From the NCBI RefSeq assembly GCF_002563775.1, contig NZ_PDJO01000001.1, forward strand, positions 1,746,001-1,810,000: a stretch of 64,000 bases of DNA, written 5' to 3'. Made by a program: the position numbers and the translations under genes. The notes beneath the pieces are model-generated. The model saw only the letters and a list, made by a program, of their open reading frames with translations. It searched no databases and was not told the DNA's origin. Below are positions 8,674 through 16,807 of this stretch, piece after piece (position 1 is the stretch's first letter; every line of letters begins with the position of its first letter). This stretch comes from Thioclava sp. ES.031 (GTDB lineage Bacteria; Pseudomonadota; Alphaproteobacteria; Rhodobacterales; Rhodobacteraceae).

Positions 8674-9336
8674 TCAGGCTCCGTCGGTCAGCGGCATCAG
8701 CGGAAGCAATGCTTTGGCGGCGATGTCGATATCTTGCCGCATGAACTGGCCTGCTGCTTCAGCGTCGCGCCGCTCGATCGCCGCGAGGATGTTGCGGTGT
8801 TCGTCATTGGCGTGGTGTTTGAAGTGCTCATCGTCGAAAAGGCCGGTAAAAACCGGGCCAACTTTCAACCATAAGTCATTGATAAGCTGCAGAAGTTCTG
8901 GATTGTTCGCGCGGCGGTAAACGGTGAAGTGGAATTCGCGGTTGAGGGTCAGGTAGCCTGCGGAATCATGGCGTTTCGCGACCTCTTCCACCCGCGCGGT
9001 CAGCTCCGAGAGCTGCGCGATTTCCTCCTCGGTGAACTTGTCGACGGCCAGTTCCGCCGCCATTCCTTCAAGCGCGGCGCGGATTGGCATGAGCTCGCGA
9101 AAACGTCTTTGCGTCATGCGGGGCACCACGATCGACCGATTCGGCAGCACCGTCAGAAGGCGCTCGGCGACGAGCCGTTGAAGCGCTTCGCGGATCGGGG
9201 TGGCGGAGATCCCGTAATTCGCCGCGAGCGTGCGGATAACCAGCGGCTCCATCGGCATGAAGAGGCCCTCCTGCAATCCGTCCCGGATCGCGTGATACGC
9301 CTGGTCGCTCAATGACTGATGCTCGATCTTCTTCAC
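8674..9336 (-). CDS. GntR-family regulator with FCD ligand domain
   Basis: A 220-residue regulator. Residues ~1-70 form the GntR winged helix-turn-helix (ISATPIREALQRLVAERL), and ~80-215 form an FCD domain. The FCD metal/ligand residues include His in NREFHF and His in DEHRNI, typical of regulators that bind small carboxylates or amino-acid derivatives. It is encoded between the divergent pxpA and pxpB operons but on the same strand as pxpA. Two copies of one palindrome in the two promoters are its likely operators, so it probably releases both operons when the substrate or an intermediate binds. Confidence 0.9.
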   Translation of the reverse strand: MKKIEHQSLSDQAYHAIRDGLQEGLFMPMEPLVIRTLAANYGISATPIREALQRLVAERLLTVLPNRSIVVPRMTQRRFRELMPIRAALEGMAAELAVDKFTEEEIAQLSELTARVEEVAKRHDSAGYLTLNREFHFTVYRRANNPELLQLINDLWLKVGPVFTGLFDDEHFKHHANDEHRNILAAIERRDAEAAGQFMRQDIDIAAKALLPLMPLTDGA

Positions 9337-9408
9337 TCGAATGCCTCTCGTTGCGCGTGGTCCGCTCTATTGCTTGGTATCTTACTTTATGTCGATGGGT
9401 AAAGTCCG

Positions 9409-9435
9409 TTGACGATTATTGATATATCATATACT
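9409..9435 (+). promoter_or_regulatory. Candidate promoter of the pxpB operon
   Basis: TTGACG at 9409-9414 and TATACT at 9430-9435 resemble -35 and -10 boxes but are only 15 nt apart. The operator palindrome lies between them, a typical arrangement for repression. The short spacer makes the exact assignment uncertain. Confidence 0.4.
9420..9429. promoter_or_regulatory. Palindromic operator, copy 2
   Basis: TGATATATCA, identical to the core of the palindrome at 8358-8369, lies 80 nt before the pxpB start. The two AT-rich copies stand out in otherwise GC-rich sequence and flank the regulator gene. Confidence 0.65.
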
Positions 9436-9508
9436 CCGACTAGGGAAGGTCCTGCGACAAAGTCGTGCGGATGCGTCCCAGAACATAGCCGAGAGGAGAA
9501 CAGGTCGA

Positions 9509-10375
9509 ATGCTTCACGAAGCTCTGCGATTTTATCCCGGAGGAGATCGCGCGATCGAGGTCGAGCTGGGTGATGGGATGGATTTCACCATCAATTTCAT
9601 CGTTCACCGGCTTGTCGCTGCTGTGCGAGAGGCGCGGATCGCGGGCCTTGTCGATCTGATCCCCGAACTGGCCTCGTTCCAGGTGAACTACGATCCCGAC
9701 CGTATCTCCTACGAAGACCTGTGCCACGAGATCGAAGCGCTTTATGCCGAGATGGGGCGCGGGGTGACCGGAACGCTCGCAAGCCGGCTGATCACCATTC
9801 CCGTGCTCTATTTCGATGAGAAGACGGAAGCCTGCGTCGAAGACTACCGCAAGGACTATCCCGAAAAGACGCCCGATCCCGAGTTGATCTGCGAGTTGAA
9901 CGGGTTGCCGGATCGTGCCGCACTGCGCCGCCGTCACGCCTCGACCGAATACTGGGTTGCGGCGCTCGGCTTCTGGCCCGGTCTGTGCTCGCTGCTCGCG
10001 CTCAATCCCACCGCACGGATCATCGCACCGAAATACAATCCGCCGCGCACCCATACCCCGAAAGGGGCGGTGGGTCTCGGTGGTGCGTTGACCTGTATCT
10101 ATCCGGACGCGACGCCGGGCGGCTATCAGCTTATCGGTCATACGCCGGCGCCGACCTATGATGGGGCGCAGCGGCTTCCCGACTTCGCGGACAGCCTCGC
10201 GCTGTTCCGGGCTGGCGACCGGGTTCGGTTCAAGCCCGTCGAACGCGATGAGTACAACGAGATCGAAACGCGCGTCGCCGAGGGCTCCTTCCGCCACGAT
10301 ATCGTCGATTACCAAGTCTTCTCGGTCGACCGCTATCTCGACTGGGCCAAGGCGCAAGAGGAGGCCTCCAAATGA
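9509..10375 (+). CDS. pxpB: 5-oxoprolinase subunit B / urea-carboxylase CT-like subunit 1 (KipI family)
   Basis: A 288-residue KipI/AHS1-family protein. The family core is visible late in the chain (G-A-V-G-L-G-G-A-L-T-x-I-Y-P, then T-P-G-G-Y-Q-L-I-G-H-T-P). The usual GFxPGFxYL segment is altered here (GFWPGLCSLLALNP), which suggests a separate subfamily with a different substrate. It is longer than typical PxpB (about 220-240). The start at 9509 follows GAGAGGAGAA at 9491-9500. It overlaps pxpC by 4 nt. KipI and KipA homologues also make up the carboxyltransferase domain of urea carboxylase, which matters because biotin carboxylase parts are encoded downstream. Confidence 0.85.
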   Translation: MLHEALRFYPGGDRAIEVELGDGMDFTINFIVHRLVAAVREARIAGLVDLIPELASFQVNYDPDRISYEDLCHEIEALYAEMGRGVTGTLASRLITIPVLYFDEKTEACVEDYRKDYPEKTPDPELICELNGLPDRAALRRRHASTEYWVAALGFWPGLCSLLALNPTARIIAPKYNPPRTHTPKGAVGLGGALTCIYPDATPGGYQLIGHTPAPTYDGAQRLPDFADSLALFRAGDRVRFKPVERDEYNEIETRVAEGSFRHDIVDYQVFSVDRYLDWAKAQEEASK

Positions 10376-11346
10376 GCCGCACCATCACCACGGTCAAGCC
10401 GGGTCTTCAGACTTGTGTGCAGGAGCTTCCGGGGCGCGAGGGCTTTCTGGAGCAGGGGTTTCCGCTCTCGGGTCCCTTCGACGCCTGGTCGTTCCGTCAG
10501 GCCAATATCCTTGTCGGCAATGACCGTGACACAGCTGCGCTGGAATGCCAGTTCATGGGGCCGACCCTGACCTTCGACGCCGACATGCTGATCGCCGTCA
10601 CCGGCGCGGACATGTCGCCGTCGGTCGATGGCGCGCCGATCCCGATGTACGCGACCGTCGCGGTCTCGGCGGGCCAGACGCTGACCATGGGCTTCGCAAA
10701 GACCGGCGCGCGGGCCTATCTCGCCGTCTCCGGCGGGATCGCGACCGAGCCGGTTCTGGGTTCTCGCGCCGTGTTCCATCAGGCGGGTGTCGGCGGTCAC
10801 GCCCTCATCGCCGGTCAGGCGCTGCCGGTCGGCGCCTCGGAGGCGAGCGCCCTCTACGTTCTGCCCGAATCCGCGCGCCCGGTGATCGGCACCGATCGCG
10901 TTTGGGAGGTCGAGGCGCTGTGCGGGCCGAATGACGACTGGCTCGACGAGGCGACGATCGAGATGTTCTTTTCGACCGACTGGCAGATCCAGACAAAGAG
11001 CAGTCGCACCGGTATTCGCCTGACCGGCCCGGAATTCGGGTTTTCCGACAAGGCATTGAACAAGTCCCCGGATCACGGGCAGGACCCGTCGAACATCATC
11101 GATCACGGCTATCCGATGGGGGCTGTGAACCTTGCCGGTCAGACGCCGATCATCCTCGTCAATGACGCGCCGAGCACCGGCGGTTTCATCAACCCCTTCA
11201 CCATCGCGAGCGCCGCCTTCTGGAAGCTGGCGCAGGCCAAGCCGAACGAGACCCTGCGTTTTCGCCGCGTGGACCGCGACGGCGCAGCGGCGCTGCGGGC
11301 CGAAATCGATGCAAAAACCAAACCCGAGATTCTGCAAAATGCCTGA
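10372..11346 (+). CDS. pxpC: 5-oxoprolinase subunit C / urea-carboxylase CT-like subunit 2 (KipA family)
   Basis: A 324-residue KipA/AHS2-family protein with the N-terminal pattern V-K-P-G-L-x-T-x-V-Q, then G-x-P-L-S-G-P-F-D and L-E-C-Q-F-M-G-P. It pairs with PxpB either in ATP-dependent 5-oxoprolinase or as the carboxyltransferase half of a biotin-dependent enzyme. Start and PxpB stop share ATGA (10372-10375), so the two subunits are translationally coupled. Its last codons overlap the kinase gene by 8 nt. Confidence 0.87.
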   Translation: MSRTITTVKPGLQTCVQELPGREGFLEQGFPLSGPFDAWSFRQANILVGNDRDTAALECQFMGPTLTFDADMLIAVTGADMSPSVDGAPIPMYATVAVSAGQTLTMGFAKTGARAYLAVSGGIATEPVLGSRAVFHQAGVGGHALIAGQALPVGASEASALYVLPESARPVIGTDRVWEVEALCGPNDDWLDEATIEMFFSTDWQIQTKSSRTGIRLTGPEFGFSDKALNKSPDHGQDPSNIIDHGYPMGAVNLAGQTPIILVNDAPSTGGFINPFTIASAAFWKLAQAKPNETLRFRRVDRDGAAALRAEIDAKTKPEILQNA

Positions 11347-12421
11347 AGCGATGATGACAGACGGCTCTGCGGTCGACCAAGACTCCCTTCTGGCTGGACT
11401 GTTGGCCAGCGCGCCGCCGCGGCTGACGCCGGATCAGGCCCAGACGCTCTTGCACGATCACTGGGGGATCGACGGTTCCGCACATGAAATCGCCTGCGAG
11501 CGGGACCAGAATTTCCGCATCGTGACCGGGACCGGGCAGGACTATATCCTGAAGATCTCGAACGCGGTCGAGGATCCGCTCAACACGGAGTTCCAGACCG
11601 CGGCGCTGCGCTGGGTTGCCCGGGTCGATCCCGAGCTTCCACTTCCGCGCGCGGTGGCCGCGCTCGACGGCGCGTTCACGCAGCGGCTGCAGCTGCCGTC
11701 GGGGCGCACCAGCGTGGTGCGGGTTCTGTCCTGGCTTGACGGCACGCCGCTGCATCACGTGCCGATGACGGCGCAGATGCAATCCGGGATCGGCGCGATG
11801 ACGGCGCGGCTGGGCCGGGCGCTCGAAGGGTTCGACCATCCGGGCGCGCGCCACGAGCTACTGTGGGACATCCGGCATCTCCCGCGCCTGCGCCCGTTGA
11901 CCGAGAGCCTCGGCGAAGACGCGGTGGCGGATGCGGTGCGGCGCGAGCTTGACCATTTCGAGGCGCAGGTTGCCCCTGCGCTCGGCGGTCTGCGCCGTCA
12001 GGTGATCCATAACGACATGAATCACCACAACATACTCGTGGATGCGAGCGAACAGGACCGGATCACCGGCATTCTCGATTTCGGCGACATGGTGAACACT
12101 CATCTCGCCATCGATGTGGCCGTCGCCGCCTCCTATCTGGCGAGCGAAGACGATCCGCTCGGCGCCATCGCGCGTCTCGTGGCCTCCTATCACTCCGTCC
12201 TGCCGCTCGAGCGCAAGGAGGTGGAGGTGCTACGCGATCTGACGGTGGCCCGGCTCGTGGCCTCGATCACGATCACCAACTGGCGTGCGGCGCGCTACCC
12301 CGAGAACGCCGCATACATCCTGCGCAACAACGGGCCGGCCCGCACGGCCATGGCCCGTTTCGCGACCCTTCCCACCCAGGACGTGACCCGGGCTTTGCTC
12401 AGCGCGTGCGATATGGAGTGA
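11339..12421 (+). CDS. APH-fold kinase, hydroxylysine-kinase-like
   Basis: A 360-residue aminoglycoside-phosphotransferase-fold kinase. The catalytic loop reads VIHNDMNHHNIL, with His224, Asp226 and Asn231. The metal-binding Asp is in ILDFGDM near residue 247, and a nucleotide-binding lysine is likely in YILKIS. Vertebrate hydroxylysine kinase and bacterial relatives share this layout and act on small hydroxylated amines. The next gene is a class-III aminotransferase relative; in vertebrates such pairs make a phosphorylated amino alcohol and then remove phosphate and ammonia. The start at 11339 overlaps pxpC; later ATGs at 11351 and 11354 are possible. Substrate not established. Confidence 0.8.
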   Translation: MPEAMMTDGSAVDQDSLLAGLLASAPPRLTPDQAQTLLHDHWGIDGSAHEIACERDQNFRIVTGTGQDYILKISNAVEDPLNTEFQTAALRWVARVDPELPLPRAVAALDGAFTQRLQLPSGRTSVVRVLSWLDGTPLHHVPMTAQMQSGIGAMTARLGRALEGFDHPGARHELLWDIRHLPRLRPLTESLGEDAVADAVRRELDHFEAQVAPALGGLRRQVIHNDMNHHNILVDASEQDRITGILDFGDMVNTHLAIDVAVAASYLASEDDPLGAIARLVASYHSVLPLERKEVEVLRDLTVARLVASITITNWRAARYPENAAYILRNNGPARTAMARFATLPTQDVTRALLSACDME

Positions 12422-12425
12422 ACGC

Positions 12426-13751
12426 ATGAATATTGACACCGGCATGGTGAACGCCTTCCAAGAAGGCGCCACGGATCTCGACCCTGAAACGCGCGAGATG
12501 ATCGAGCGGCGCAAGGCGCTGCTTGGTCCGGCGTATCGTCTCTTCTACGACAAGCCGTTGCATCTCGTGCGCGGCGAGGGGGCCTGGCTCTTCGATCAAG
12601 AAGATAACGCCTATCTCGATGCCTATAACAACGTGACCTCGATCGGGCATTGCCACCCAAAGGTGGTCGAGGCGATCGCGACGCAGGCCGGCATCCTCGC
12701 GACCAACACCCGCTATATCCACGGCAGCATCCTCGATTATGCCGAACGGCTTCTGAACACGATGCCGGACGAGATCGGGCACATGATGTTCACCTGCACC
12801 GGGTCCGATGCCAACGACCTCGCCGTGCGTATCGCGCAGGCCTATACCGGGGGGCTCGGGATCGTCGTGACGGAGACGGCCTACCACGGCATCACCCAGT
12901 CGGTATCCGAGTTTTCGCCCTCGCTCGGCGCGAATGTCGATCTCGGTCCGCATGTGCGCACCGTGCCCGCGCCGGATGCCTATCGTCAGGGCGAGGAAAT
13001 GGCGGCTAACTTCGCCACCGCCGTCGAGGCCGCCTTCGCGGATCTGAAGCGGCACGGCATCAAGCCCGCGCTCTTCATCTGCGACGGTATCTTCGCCAGC
13101 GACGGGGTCTTCGACGGGCCGCGCGGTTTCCTCAAGGGGGCGGTCGACGCGGCACATGCGGCTGGTGCTGTCTACATCGCCGACGAAGTGCAGTCGGGCT
13201 TCGGGAGGACCGGAGACGCGCTCTGGGGCTTCCAGCGTCATGACGTGGTCCCCGACCTCGTCACCATGGGCAAGCCGATGGGCAATGGCTACCCGGTCGC
13301 GGGCGTTGCCGTGCGCCCGGAGCTGGTCGAGGAATTCGGGCGCAAGGCGCGATATTTCAACACTTTCGGGGGCAACGCGGTCGCGATCGCCGCCGCGACC
13401 GCCGTGCTCGACGTGATCGAGGGCGAGGGGCTGACCGAGAACGCGCGCGAGATCGGCGCTTATCTCCAGGACGGGATCCGCGCTCGGGCGGAGGCCCATC
13501 CTTGCATCGGCGACGTCCGGGGCGCGGGGCTGTTCCTCGGGGTCGAGATCGTGTCTGACCGCGCCGCCAAGACGCCGGATGCGACCGCGACGTCGGCCAT
13601 CGTCAACGGTCTGCGGGAGGAGCGTGTGCTGATCTCGGCCTGCTCGAAGACGCATAACGTGCTCAAGATACGCCCGCCGCTCGTCTTCACCCGCGAGAAT
13701 GCCGACCAGTTTCTGGCCGCCTTCGACCGGGTTCTCGCCCGCATCAAGTAA
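12426..13751 (+). CDS. Class-III PLP aminotransferase or phospholyase (AGXT2L-like)
   Basis: A 441-residue fold-type I PLP enzyme with the class-III pattern: S-I-G-H-C-H-P early, C-T-G-S-D-A-N-D-L-A for cofactor phosphate, I-A-D-E-V-Q-S-G-F-G-R-T-G, and the Schiff-base lysine Lys283 in MGKPMGNGYP. The MGKPMGNG form and the CTGSDAND motif resemble ethanolamine-phosphate and phosphohydroxylysine phospholyases. It is encoded 4 nt after the kinase gene, which supports a kinase-then-lyase pair. A plain transaminase cannot be excluded. Confidence 0.85.
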   Translation: MNIDTGMVNAFQEGATDLDPETREMIERRKALLGPAYRLFYDKPLHLVRGEGAWLFDQEDNAYLDAYNNVTSIGHCHPKVVEAIATQAGILATNTRYIHGSILDYAERLLNTMPDEIGHMMFTCTGSDANDLAVRIAQAYTGGLGIVVTETAYHGITQSVSEFSPSLGANVDLGPHVRTVPAPDAYRQGEEMAANFATAVEAAFADLKRHGIKPALFICDGIFASDGVFDGPRGFLKGAVDAAHAAGAVYIADEVQSGFGRTGDALWGFQRHDVVPDLVTMGKPMGNGYPVAGVAVRPELVEEFGRKARYFNTFGGNAVAIAAATAVLDVIEGEGLTENAREIGAYLQDGIRARAEAHPCIGDVRGAGLFLGVEIVSDRAAKTPDATATSAIVNGLREERVLISACSKTHNVLKIRPPLVFTRENADQFLAAFDRVLARIK

Positions 13752-13775
13752 CACGAGACCAACAGGAGGCCCGAT

Positions 13776-14024
13776 ATGGCCATCACGCAAATCGAAGCTG
13801 CACTTCCGGGGCTCGTCTTTCACCGCCCGTCGCCTGAATCCGAGCCGTTCAAGGCGCCCGGCGATGCCGTGGCTGTGGGGGATACTCTCGCGCTCGTGGA
13901 GGTCATGAAGTCCTACATTCCTATCGAGGCCGAGGTGGCGGGAACTTTCAAGGGTTACGCCGCGCCCGATGGCGAAAGCATCGAGCCGGGCGACGCGCTG
14001 TGCGAGATCGAGGTGTCCGAATGA
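13776..14024 (+). CDS. Biotin carboxyl carrier protein (short)
   Basis: An 82-residue single biotinyl domain. The biotin-accepting residue is Lys45 in EVMKS, where most carriers have EAMKM; the lysine and the preceding Met are kept, but the flanking Ala and Met are changed. There is no long Ala/Pro linker as in AccB of fatty-acid synthesis, so this is a dedicated carrier for the local carboxylase. The gene overlaps the biotin carboxylase gene by 4 nt (ATGA at 14021). Confidence 0.88.
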   Translation: MAITQIEAALPGLVFHRPSPESEPFKAPGDAVAVGDTLALVEVMKSYIPIEAEVAGTFKGYAAPDGESIEPGDALCEIEVSE

Positions 14025-15409
14025 CGTCGGAAAAGCCCGGCATCAGGAAGCTCCTGATCGCGAACCGCGGGGAGATCGCGGTGCGCATCATTCGTGCGGC
14101 GCGAGATCTGGGTATTCGGACGGTTCAGGTCGTTTCGGAAGCCGACCGCGATATGCTGGCCGCGCGGATGGCCGATGAGGTGGTCGTGATCGGGCCGGCG
14201 CCGGCGACGAAATCCTATCTCGACATCGACGCCGTCCTGATGGCTGTCGCCGAGAGCGGCGCGGACGCGGTGCATCCCGGCTACGGCTTCTTGTCCGAGA
14301 GCGCAGAGTTCGCCCGCCGGGTCAGCGAGATGGGCGTGACCTTCTGCGGCCCGGACGCGGCGACCATCGAGCGGATGGGTGACAAGGTGAACGCGCGCAG
14401 CGCTGCGATTGCGGCGGGCGTTCCGGTCGTGCCCGGCAGCGACGGGCGTGTCGCCGATCTAGACGCTGCGGTCGACGTGGCCGAGGGCATCGGCTACCCG
14501 GTGATGATCAAGGCTGCCGCTGGCGGAGGCGGGCGCGGTATTCGTATCGCGGAGACCCGCGAGGAACTGATCGCTGCGCTCCCGACGGCGATGAACGAGG
14601 CGCGGGCCGGGTTTGGCGATGACGGCGTCTATCTCGAGGCCTTCATCCGCAACGCGCGTCATATCGAAGTGCAGATTCTCGGCGATGGAACCCGTGCGGT
14701 CCACCTGTTCGAGCGGGAGTGCTCCTTGCAGCGCCGCCGCCAGAAGGTCTGGGAAGAAGCGCCAGCCGTGGCGCTGCCCGATTCCGTGCGTGCCGATCTG
14801 TGCGCCGCCGCGGTGCGCCTGGCCGAGGGCGTTTCGTATCGCGGGGCAGGGACGCTGGAATATCTCTACGACATGGACCGAGAAGCGTTCTATTTCATCG
14901 AGATGAATACGCGCATCCAGGTCGAGCACCCGATCACCGAGATGATCACCGGAGTCGATCTCCTGCGCGAGATGCTTCTGATCATGGGCGGTGCCAAGCT
15001 GTCGCTTGCGCAGGGGGACATCATCGCGCAGGGCCACGCCATCGAAGTGCGCATCAATGCCGAGGATCCGGACAGGAGCTTCTTTCCCGCGCCCGGCATT
15101 CTCGAAACGCTGAAAGTTCCGGGTGGCCCCGGTGTTCGCTTCGACACCGGCGTGAGCGAAGGCGATACCATTCCGCCCTTTTACGACTCGCTTCTCGGGA
15201 AGCTCATCGTCTGGGATCGCACGCGCGACGGGGCATTGGCGAGGCTCGCAGGCGCGCTCGGTGAGCTCGAGATCGGTCCGAATCCGACCACAGCGAGCCT
15301 TCATGCCGCCTTGTTGACAGCGCCCGATGTCGTCTCCGGCACGGTGTCGACCCTCTGGCTCGAAGATTGGCTGGCGAAACGCACCGAAGAAGCGCGCAAG
15401 TCAGCCTGA
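14021..15409 (+). CDS. Biotin carboxylase subunit (AccC-like)
   Basis: A 462-residue biotin carboxylase: N-terminal pre-ATP-grasp domain (KLLIANRGEIAVRIIRAARDLG), ATP-grasp with the glycine-rich loop KAAAGGGGRGIR, bicarbonate/metal segment FIEMNTRIQVEHPITEMITG, and the C-terminal B domain. It charges biotin on the carrier protein with CO2 from bicarbonate using ATP. It has no linked carboxyltransferase of the acyl-CoA type nearby; PxpB and PxpC in the same operon are the plausible acceptor-side partners. Last gene of the plus operon; I see no clear terminator after it. Confidence 0.9.
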   Translation: MTSEKPGIRKLLIANRGEIAVRIIRAARDLGIRTVQVVSEADRDMLAARMADEVVVIGPAPATKSYLDIDAVLMAVAESGADAVHPGYGFLSESAEFARRVSEMGVTFCGPDAATIERMGDKVNARSAAIAAGVPVVPGSDGRVADLDAAVDVAEGIGYPVMIKAAAGGGGRGIRIAETREELIAALPTAMNEARAGFGDDGVYLEAFIRNARHIEVQILGDGTRAVHLFERECSLQRRRQKVWEEAPAVALPDSVRADLCAAAVRLAEGVSYRGAGTLEYLYDMDREAFYFIEMNTRIQVEHPITEMITGVDLLREMLLIMGGAKLSLAQGDIIAQGHAIEVRINAEDPDRSFFPAPGILETLKVPGGPGVRFDTGVSEGDTIPPFYDSLLGKLIVWDRTRDGALARLAGALGELEIGPNPTTASLHAALLTAPDVVSGTVSTLWLEDWLAKRTEEARKSA

Positions 15410-15480
15410 CCGCTTTGGGGTCAGGACGCATTGCGTTCAGCCCAGAGAGATGAGCCAGCGCGCGAAAACACAGAGACGAC

Positions 15481-15640
15481 ATCTCTGATCTCGTCTGGCT
15501 GAGTAATGCGCAGATGGAGCGTTTCGCGATCTGCTTCCCGAAAACCCCATACAGCCGAGGGTCTACGGCCGACGGGGACCGAGCGGGATTATCTTCATCA
15601 AGCGCGATGGGTTGCGTTAACGAAAAGCGCCGAAGGACCG
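15481..15640 (+). pseudogene. IS5-family transposase remnant
   Basis: The 5' part of an IS5-type transposase can be read in two frames. Frame from 15481: SDLVWLSNAQMERF...CFPK. Frame from 15552: QPRVYGRRGPSGIIFIKRDGLR, ending at TAA 15618 where the family has Trp, with RKAPKD following. The order and spacing match the conserved N-terminus (WLSDAQM, FFPKS, PRVDDRR, SGIIFI, NGLRW). At least one frameshift and one stop, and no downstream catalytic part, so it is dead. No terminal inverted repeats were found. Confidence 0.75.
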
Positions 15641-15692
15641 GAGGCATGTCGTCACGCGCGACGACCGCTGCGCCCGGTCCGTCCGCATGCCC

Positions 15693-15720
15693 AAAAACGC
15701 GAAAAGCCCCCGAAGGGGCT
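15693..15720 (-). terminator. Terminator after tRNA-Asn
   Basis: On the minus strand AGCCCC-TTC-GGGGGCT forms a GC stem followed by TTTTCGCGTTTTT. It lies about 33 nt past the tRNA-Asn 3' end. Confidence 0.75.
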
Positions 15721-15752
15721 AGCTCGCAAATCTATGATGGATCAGGGAGATT

Positions 15753-15827
15753 TGGCTCCGGCGGTAGGGATCGAACCTACGACCAATTGATTAACAGTCA
15801 ACTGCTCTACCGCTGAGCTACGCCGGA
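15753..15827 (-). tRNA. tRNA-Asn (anticodon GTT)
   Basis: A 75-nt cloverleaf with encoded CCA. The acceptor TCCGGCG pairs with CGCCGGA, the T-arm has GGTTCGATCC, and the anticodon loop is CTGTTAA. Confidence 0.97.
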
Positions 15828-15838
15828 ACATGTGAGGG

Positions 15839-15867
15839 TGTATATGAATCTCGAATTGGGATGTCCA
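15839..15867 (-). promoter_or_regulatory. Promoter of tRNA-Asn
   Basis: On the minus strand TGGACA (-35, complement of 15862-15867) and TATACA (-10, complement of 15839-15844) are separated by exactly 17 nt. Transcription would start about 5 nt before the mature tRNA. Confidence 0.65.
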
Positions 15868-15898
15868 GAGGGTTCTGGCGAAAAAATTCAGGCTTTCG

Positions 15899-16771
15899 TC
15901 ACGTCAGCGAAAATAGCGCCTCTGGGCGCAGGTCGGGCGCGGCGATGACTTGGTTTTGCACTGACATTTCAACGAGATGCGCGAAGACGTTGCGTTCGGC
16001 CGCCGGCAGGAGGGCTGCGGGGACGTCGGTGTAGATCGCGCGGGTGAGGCCCTGCGGGGTGGCGGGGCGCTCGATGAGGGCGCTTCGGATCTGCTCGGTA
16101 CGGGCGTCGCGATGCGCGCGCTGACTCGCGATCAGGGTCTGGGGGTCGGTCACCGGGTCGCCGTGGCCGGGGTATAGGATGCGCGGGCGATGCGCCTCGA
16201 TCCGCGCGAGTGAGCGGTAGTAATCGCCCAGATCGCCGTCGGGCGGCGAGATCAGCGTCGAGGACCAGCCCATCACCACATCTCCGGTCAGAAGCGCATC
16301 GCCGAGCGCGAAGCTCAGATGGTTGCAGAAATGGCCGGGCGTGTGCAGCGCGGTGAGCGACCAGTCGCCATGGCTCAGTTCCTCGCCATCCTCGAGCAGG
16401 ATGTCCGGGTCGAAGGCGTGATCGACCCCTTCACCGCCGCCCGCATGGCCGCGCGCCGCGAGTTCCGCCATCACCGGCGCGCGCCCGGCTTCGGGCGGGC
16501 CGAAGGCCAGGATCGGCGCGCCCGTGGCCTCGGCCAGAAGCCGCGCGCCGGGGGAATGGTCGAGATGGGCATGGGTGACGAGGATATGGCTGACGCGCTC
16601 TCCGGGGGCGAGCGCGTCCAGGAGTACCTGCAGATGGGCCGGATCGGCGGGACCGGGATCGACCACCGCGACCTCGCCTGTGCCGAGGACATAGGTGCAG
16701 GTGCCGGTATAGGTCATGGGCGACGGGTTCGGTGCGATGATCCGGCGCAAGCCGGGCTGCAATTCTTCCAT
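15899..16771 (-). CDS. Metallo-beta-lactamase-fold hydrolase
   Basis: A 290-residue MBL-fold protein with the zinc motif THAHLDHSPG (H-x-H-x-D-H), a further His in HTPGHFCNHL, Asp in LLTGDVVMG and His in YPGHGDPV. A C-terminal winged-helix-like part (residues ~225-290) resembles the LACTB2/BLACT group. Such enzymes hydrolyse esters, thioesters or nucleic acids; the substrate cannot be told. The start at 16771 (MEELQPG) is chosen because GGAGG precedes it by 5 nt; a longer frame to 17074 would run into the divergent kinase gene. Confidence 0.85.
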   Translation of the reverse strand: MEELQPGLRRIIAPNPSPMTYTGTCTYVLGTGEVAVVDPGPADPAHLQVLLDALAPGERVSHILVTHAHLDHSPGARLLAEATGAPILAFGPPEAGRAPVMAELAARGHAGGGEGVDHAFDPDILLEDGEELSHGDWSLTALHTPGHFCNHLSFALGDALLTGDVVMGWSSTLISPPDGDLGDYYRSLARIEAHRPRILYPGHGDPVTDPQTLIASQRAHRDARTEQIRSALIERPATPQGLTRAIYTDVPAALLPAAERNVFAHLVEMSVQNQVIAAPDLRPEALFSLT

Positions 16772-16807
16772 CTTTCCCTCCATCGCGGCCATCGTTAGGG
16801 TTCTGGC

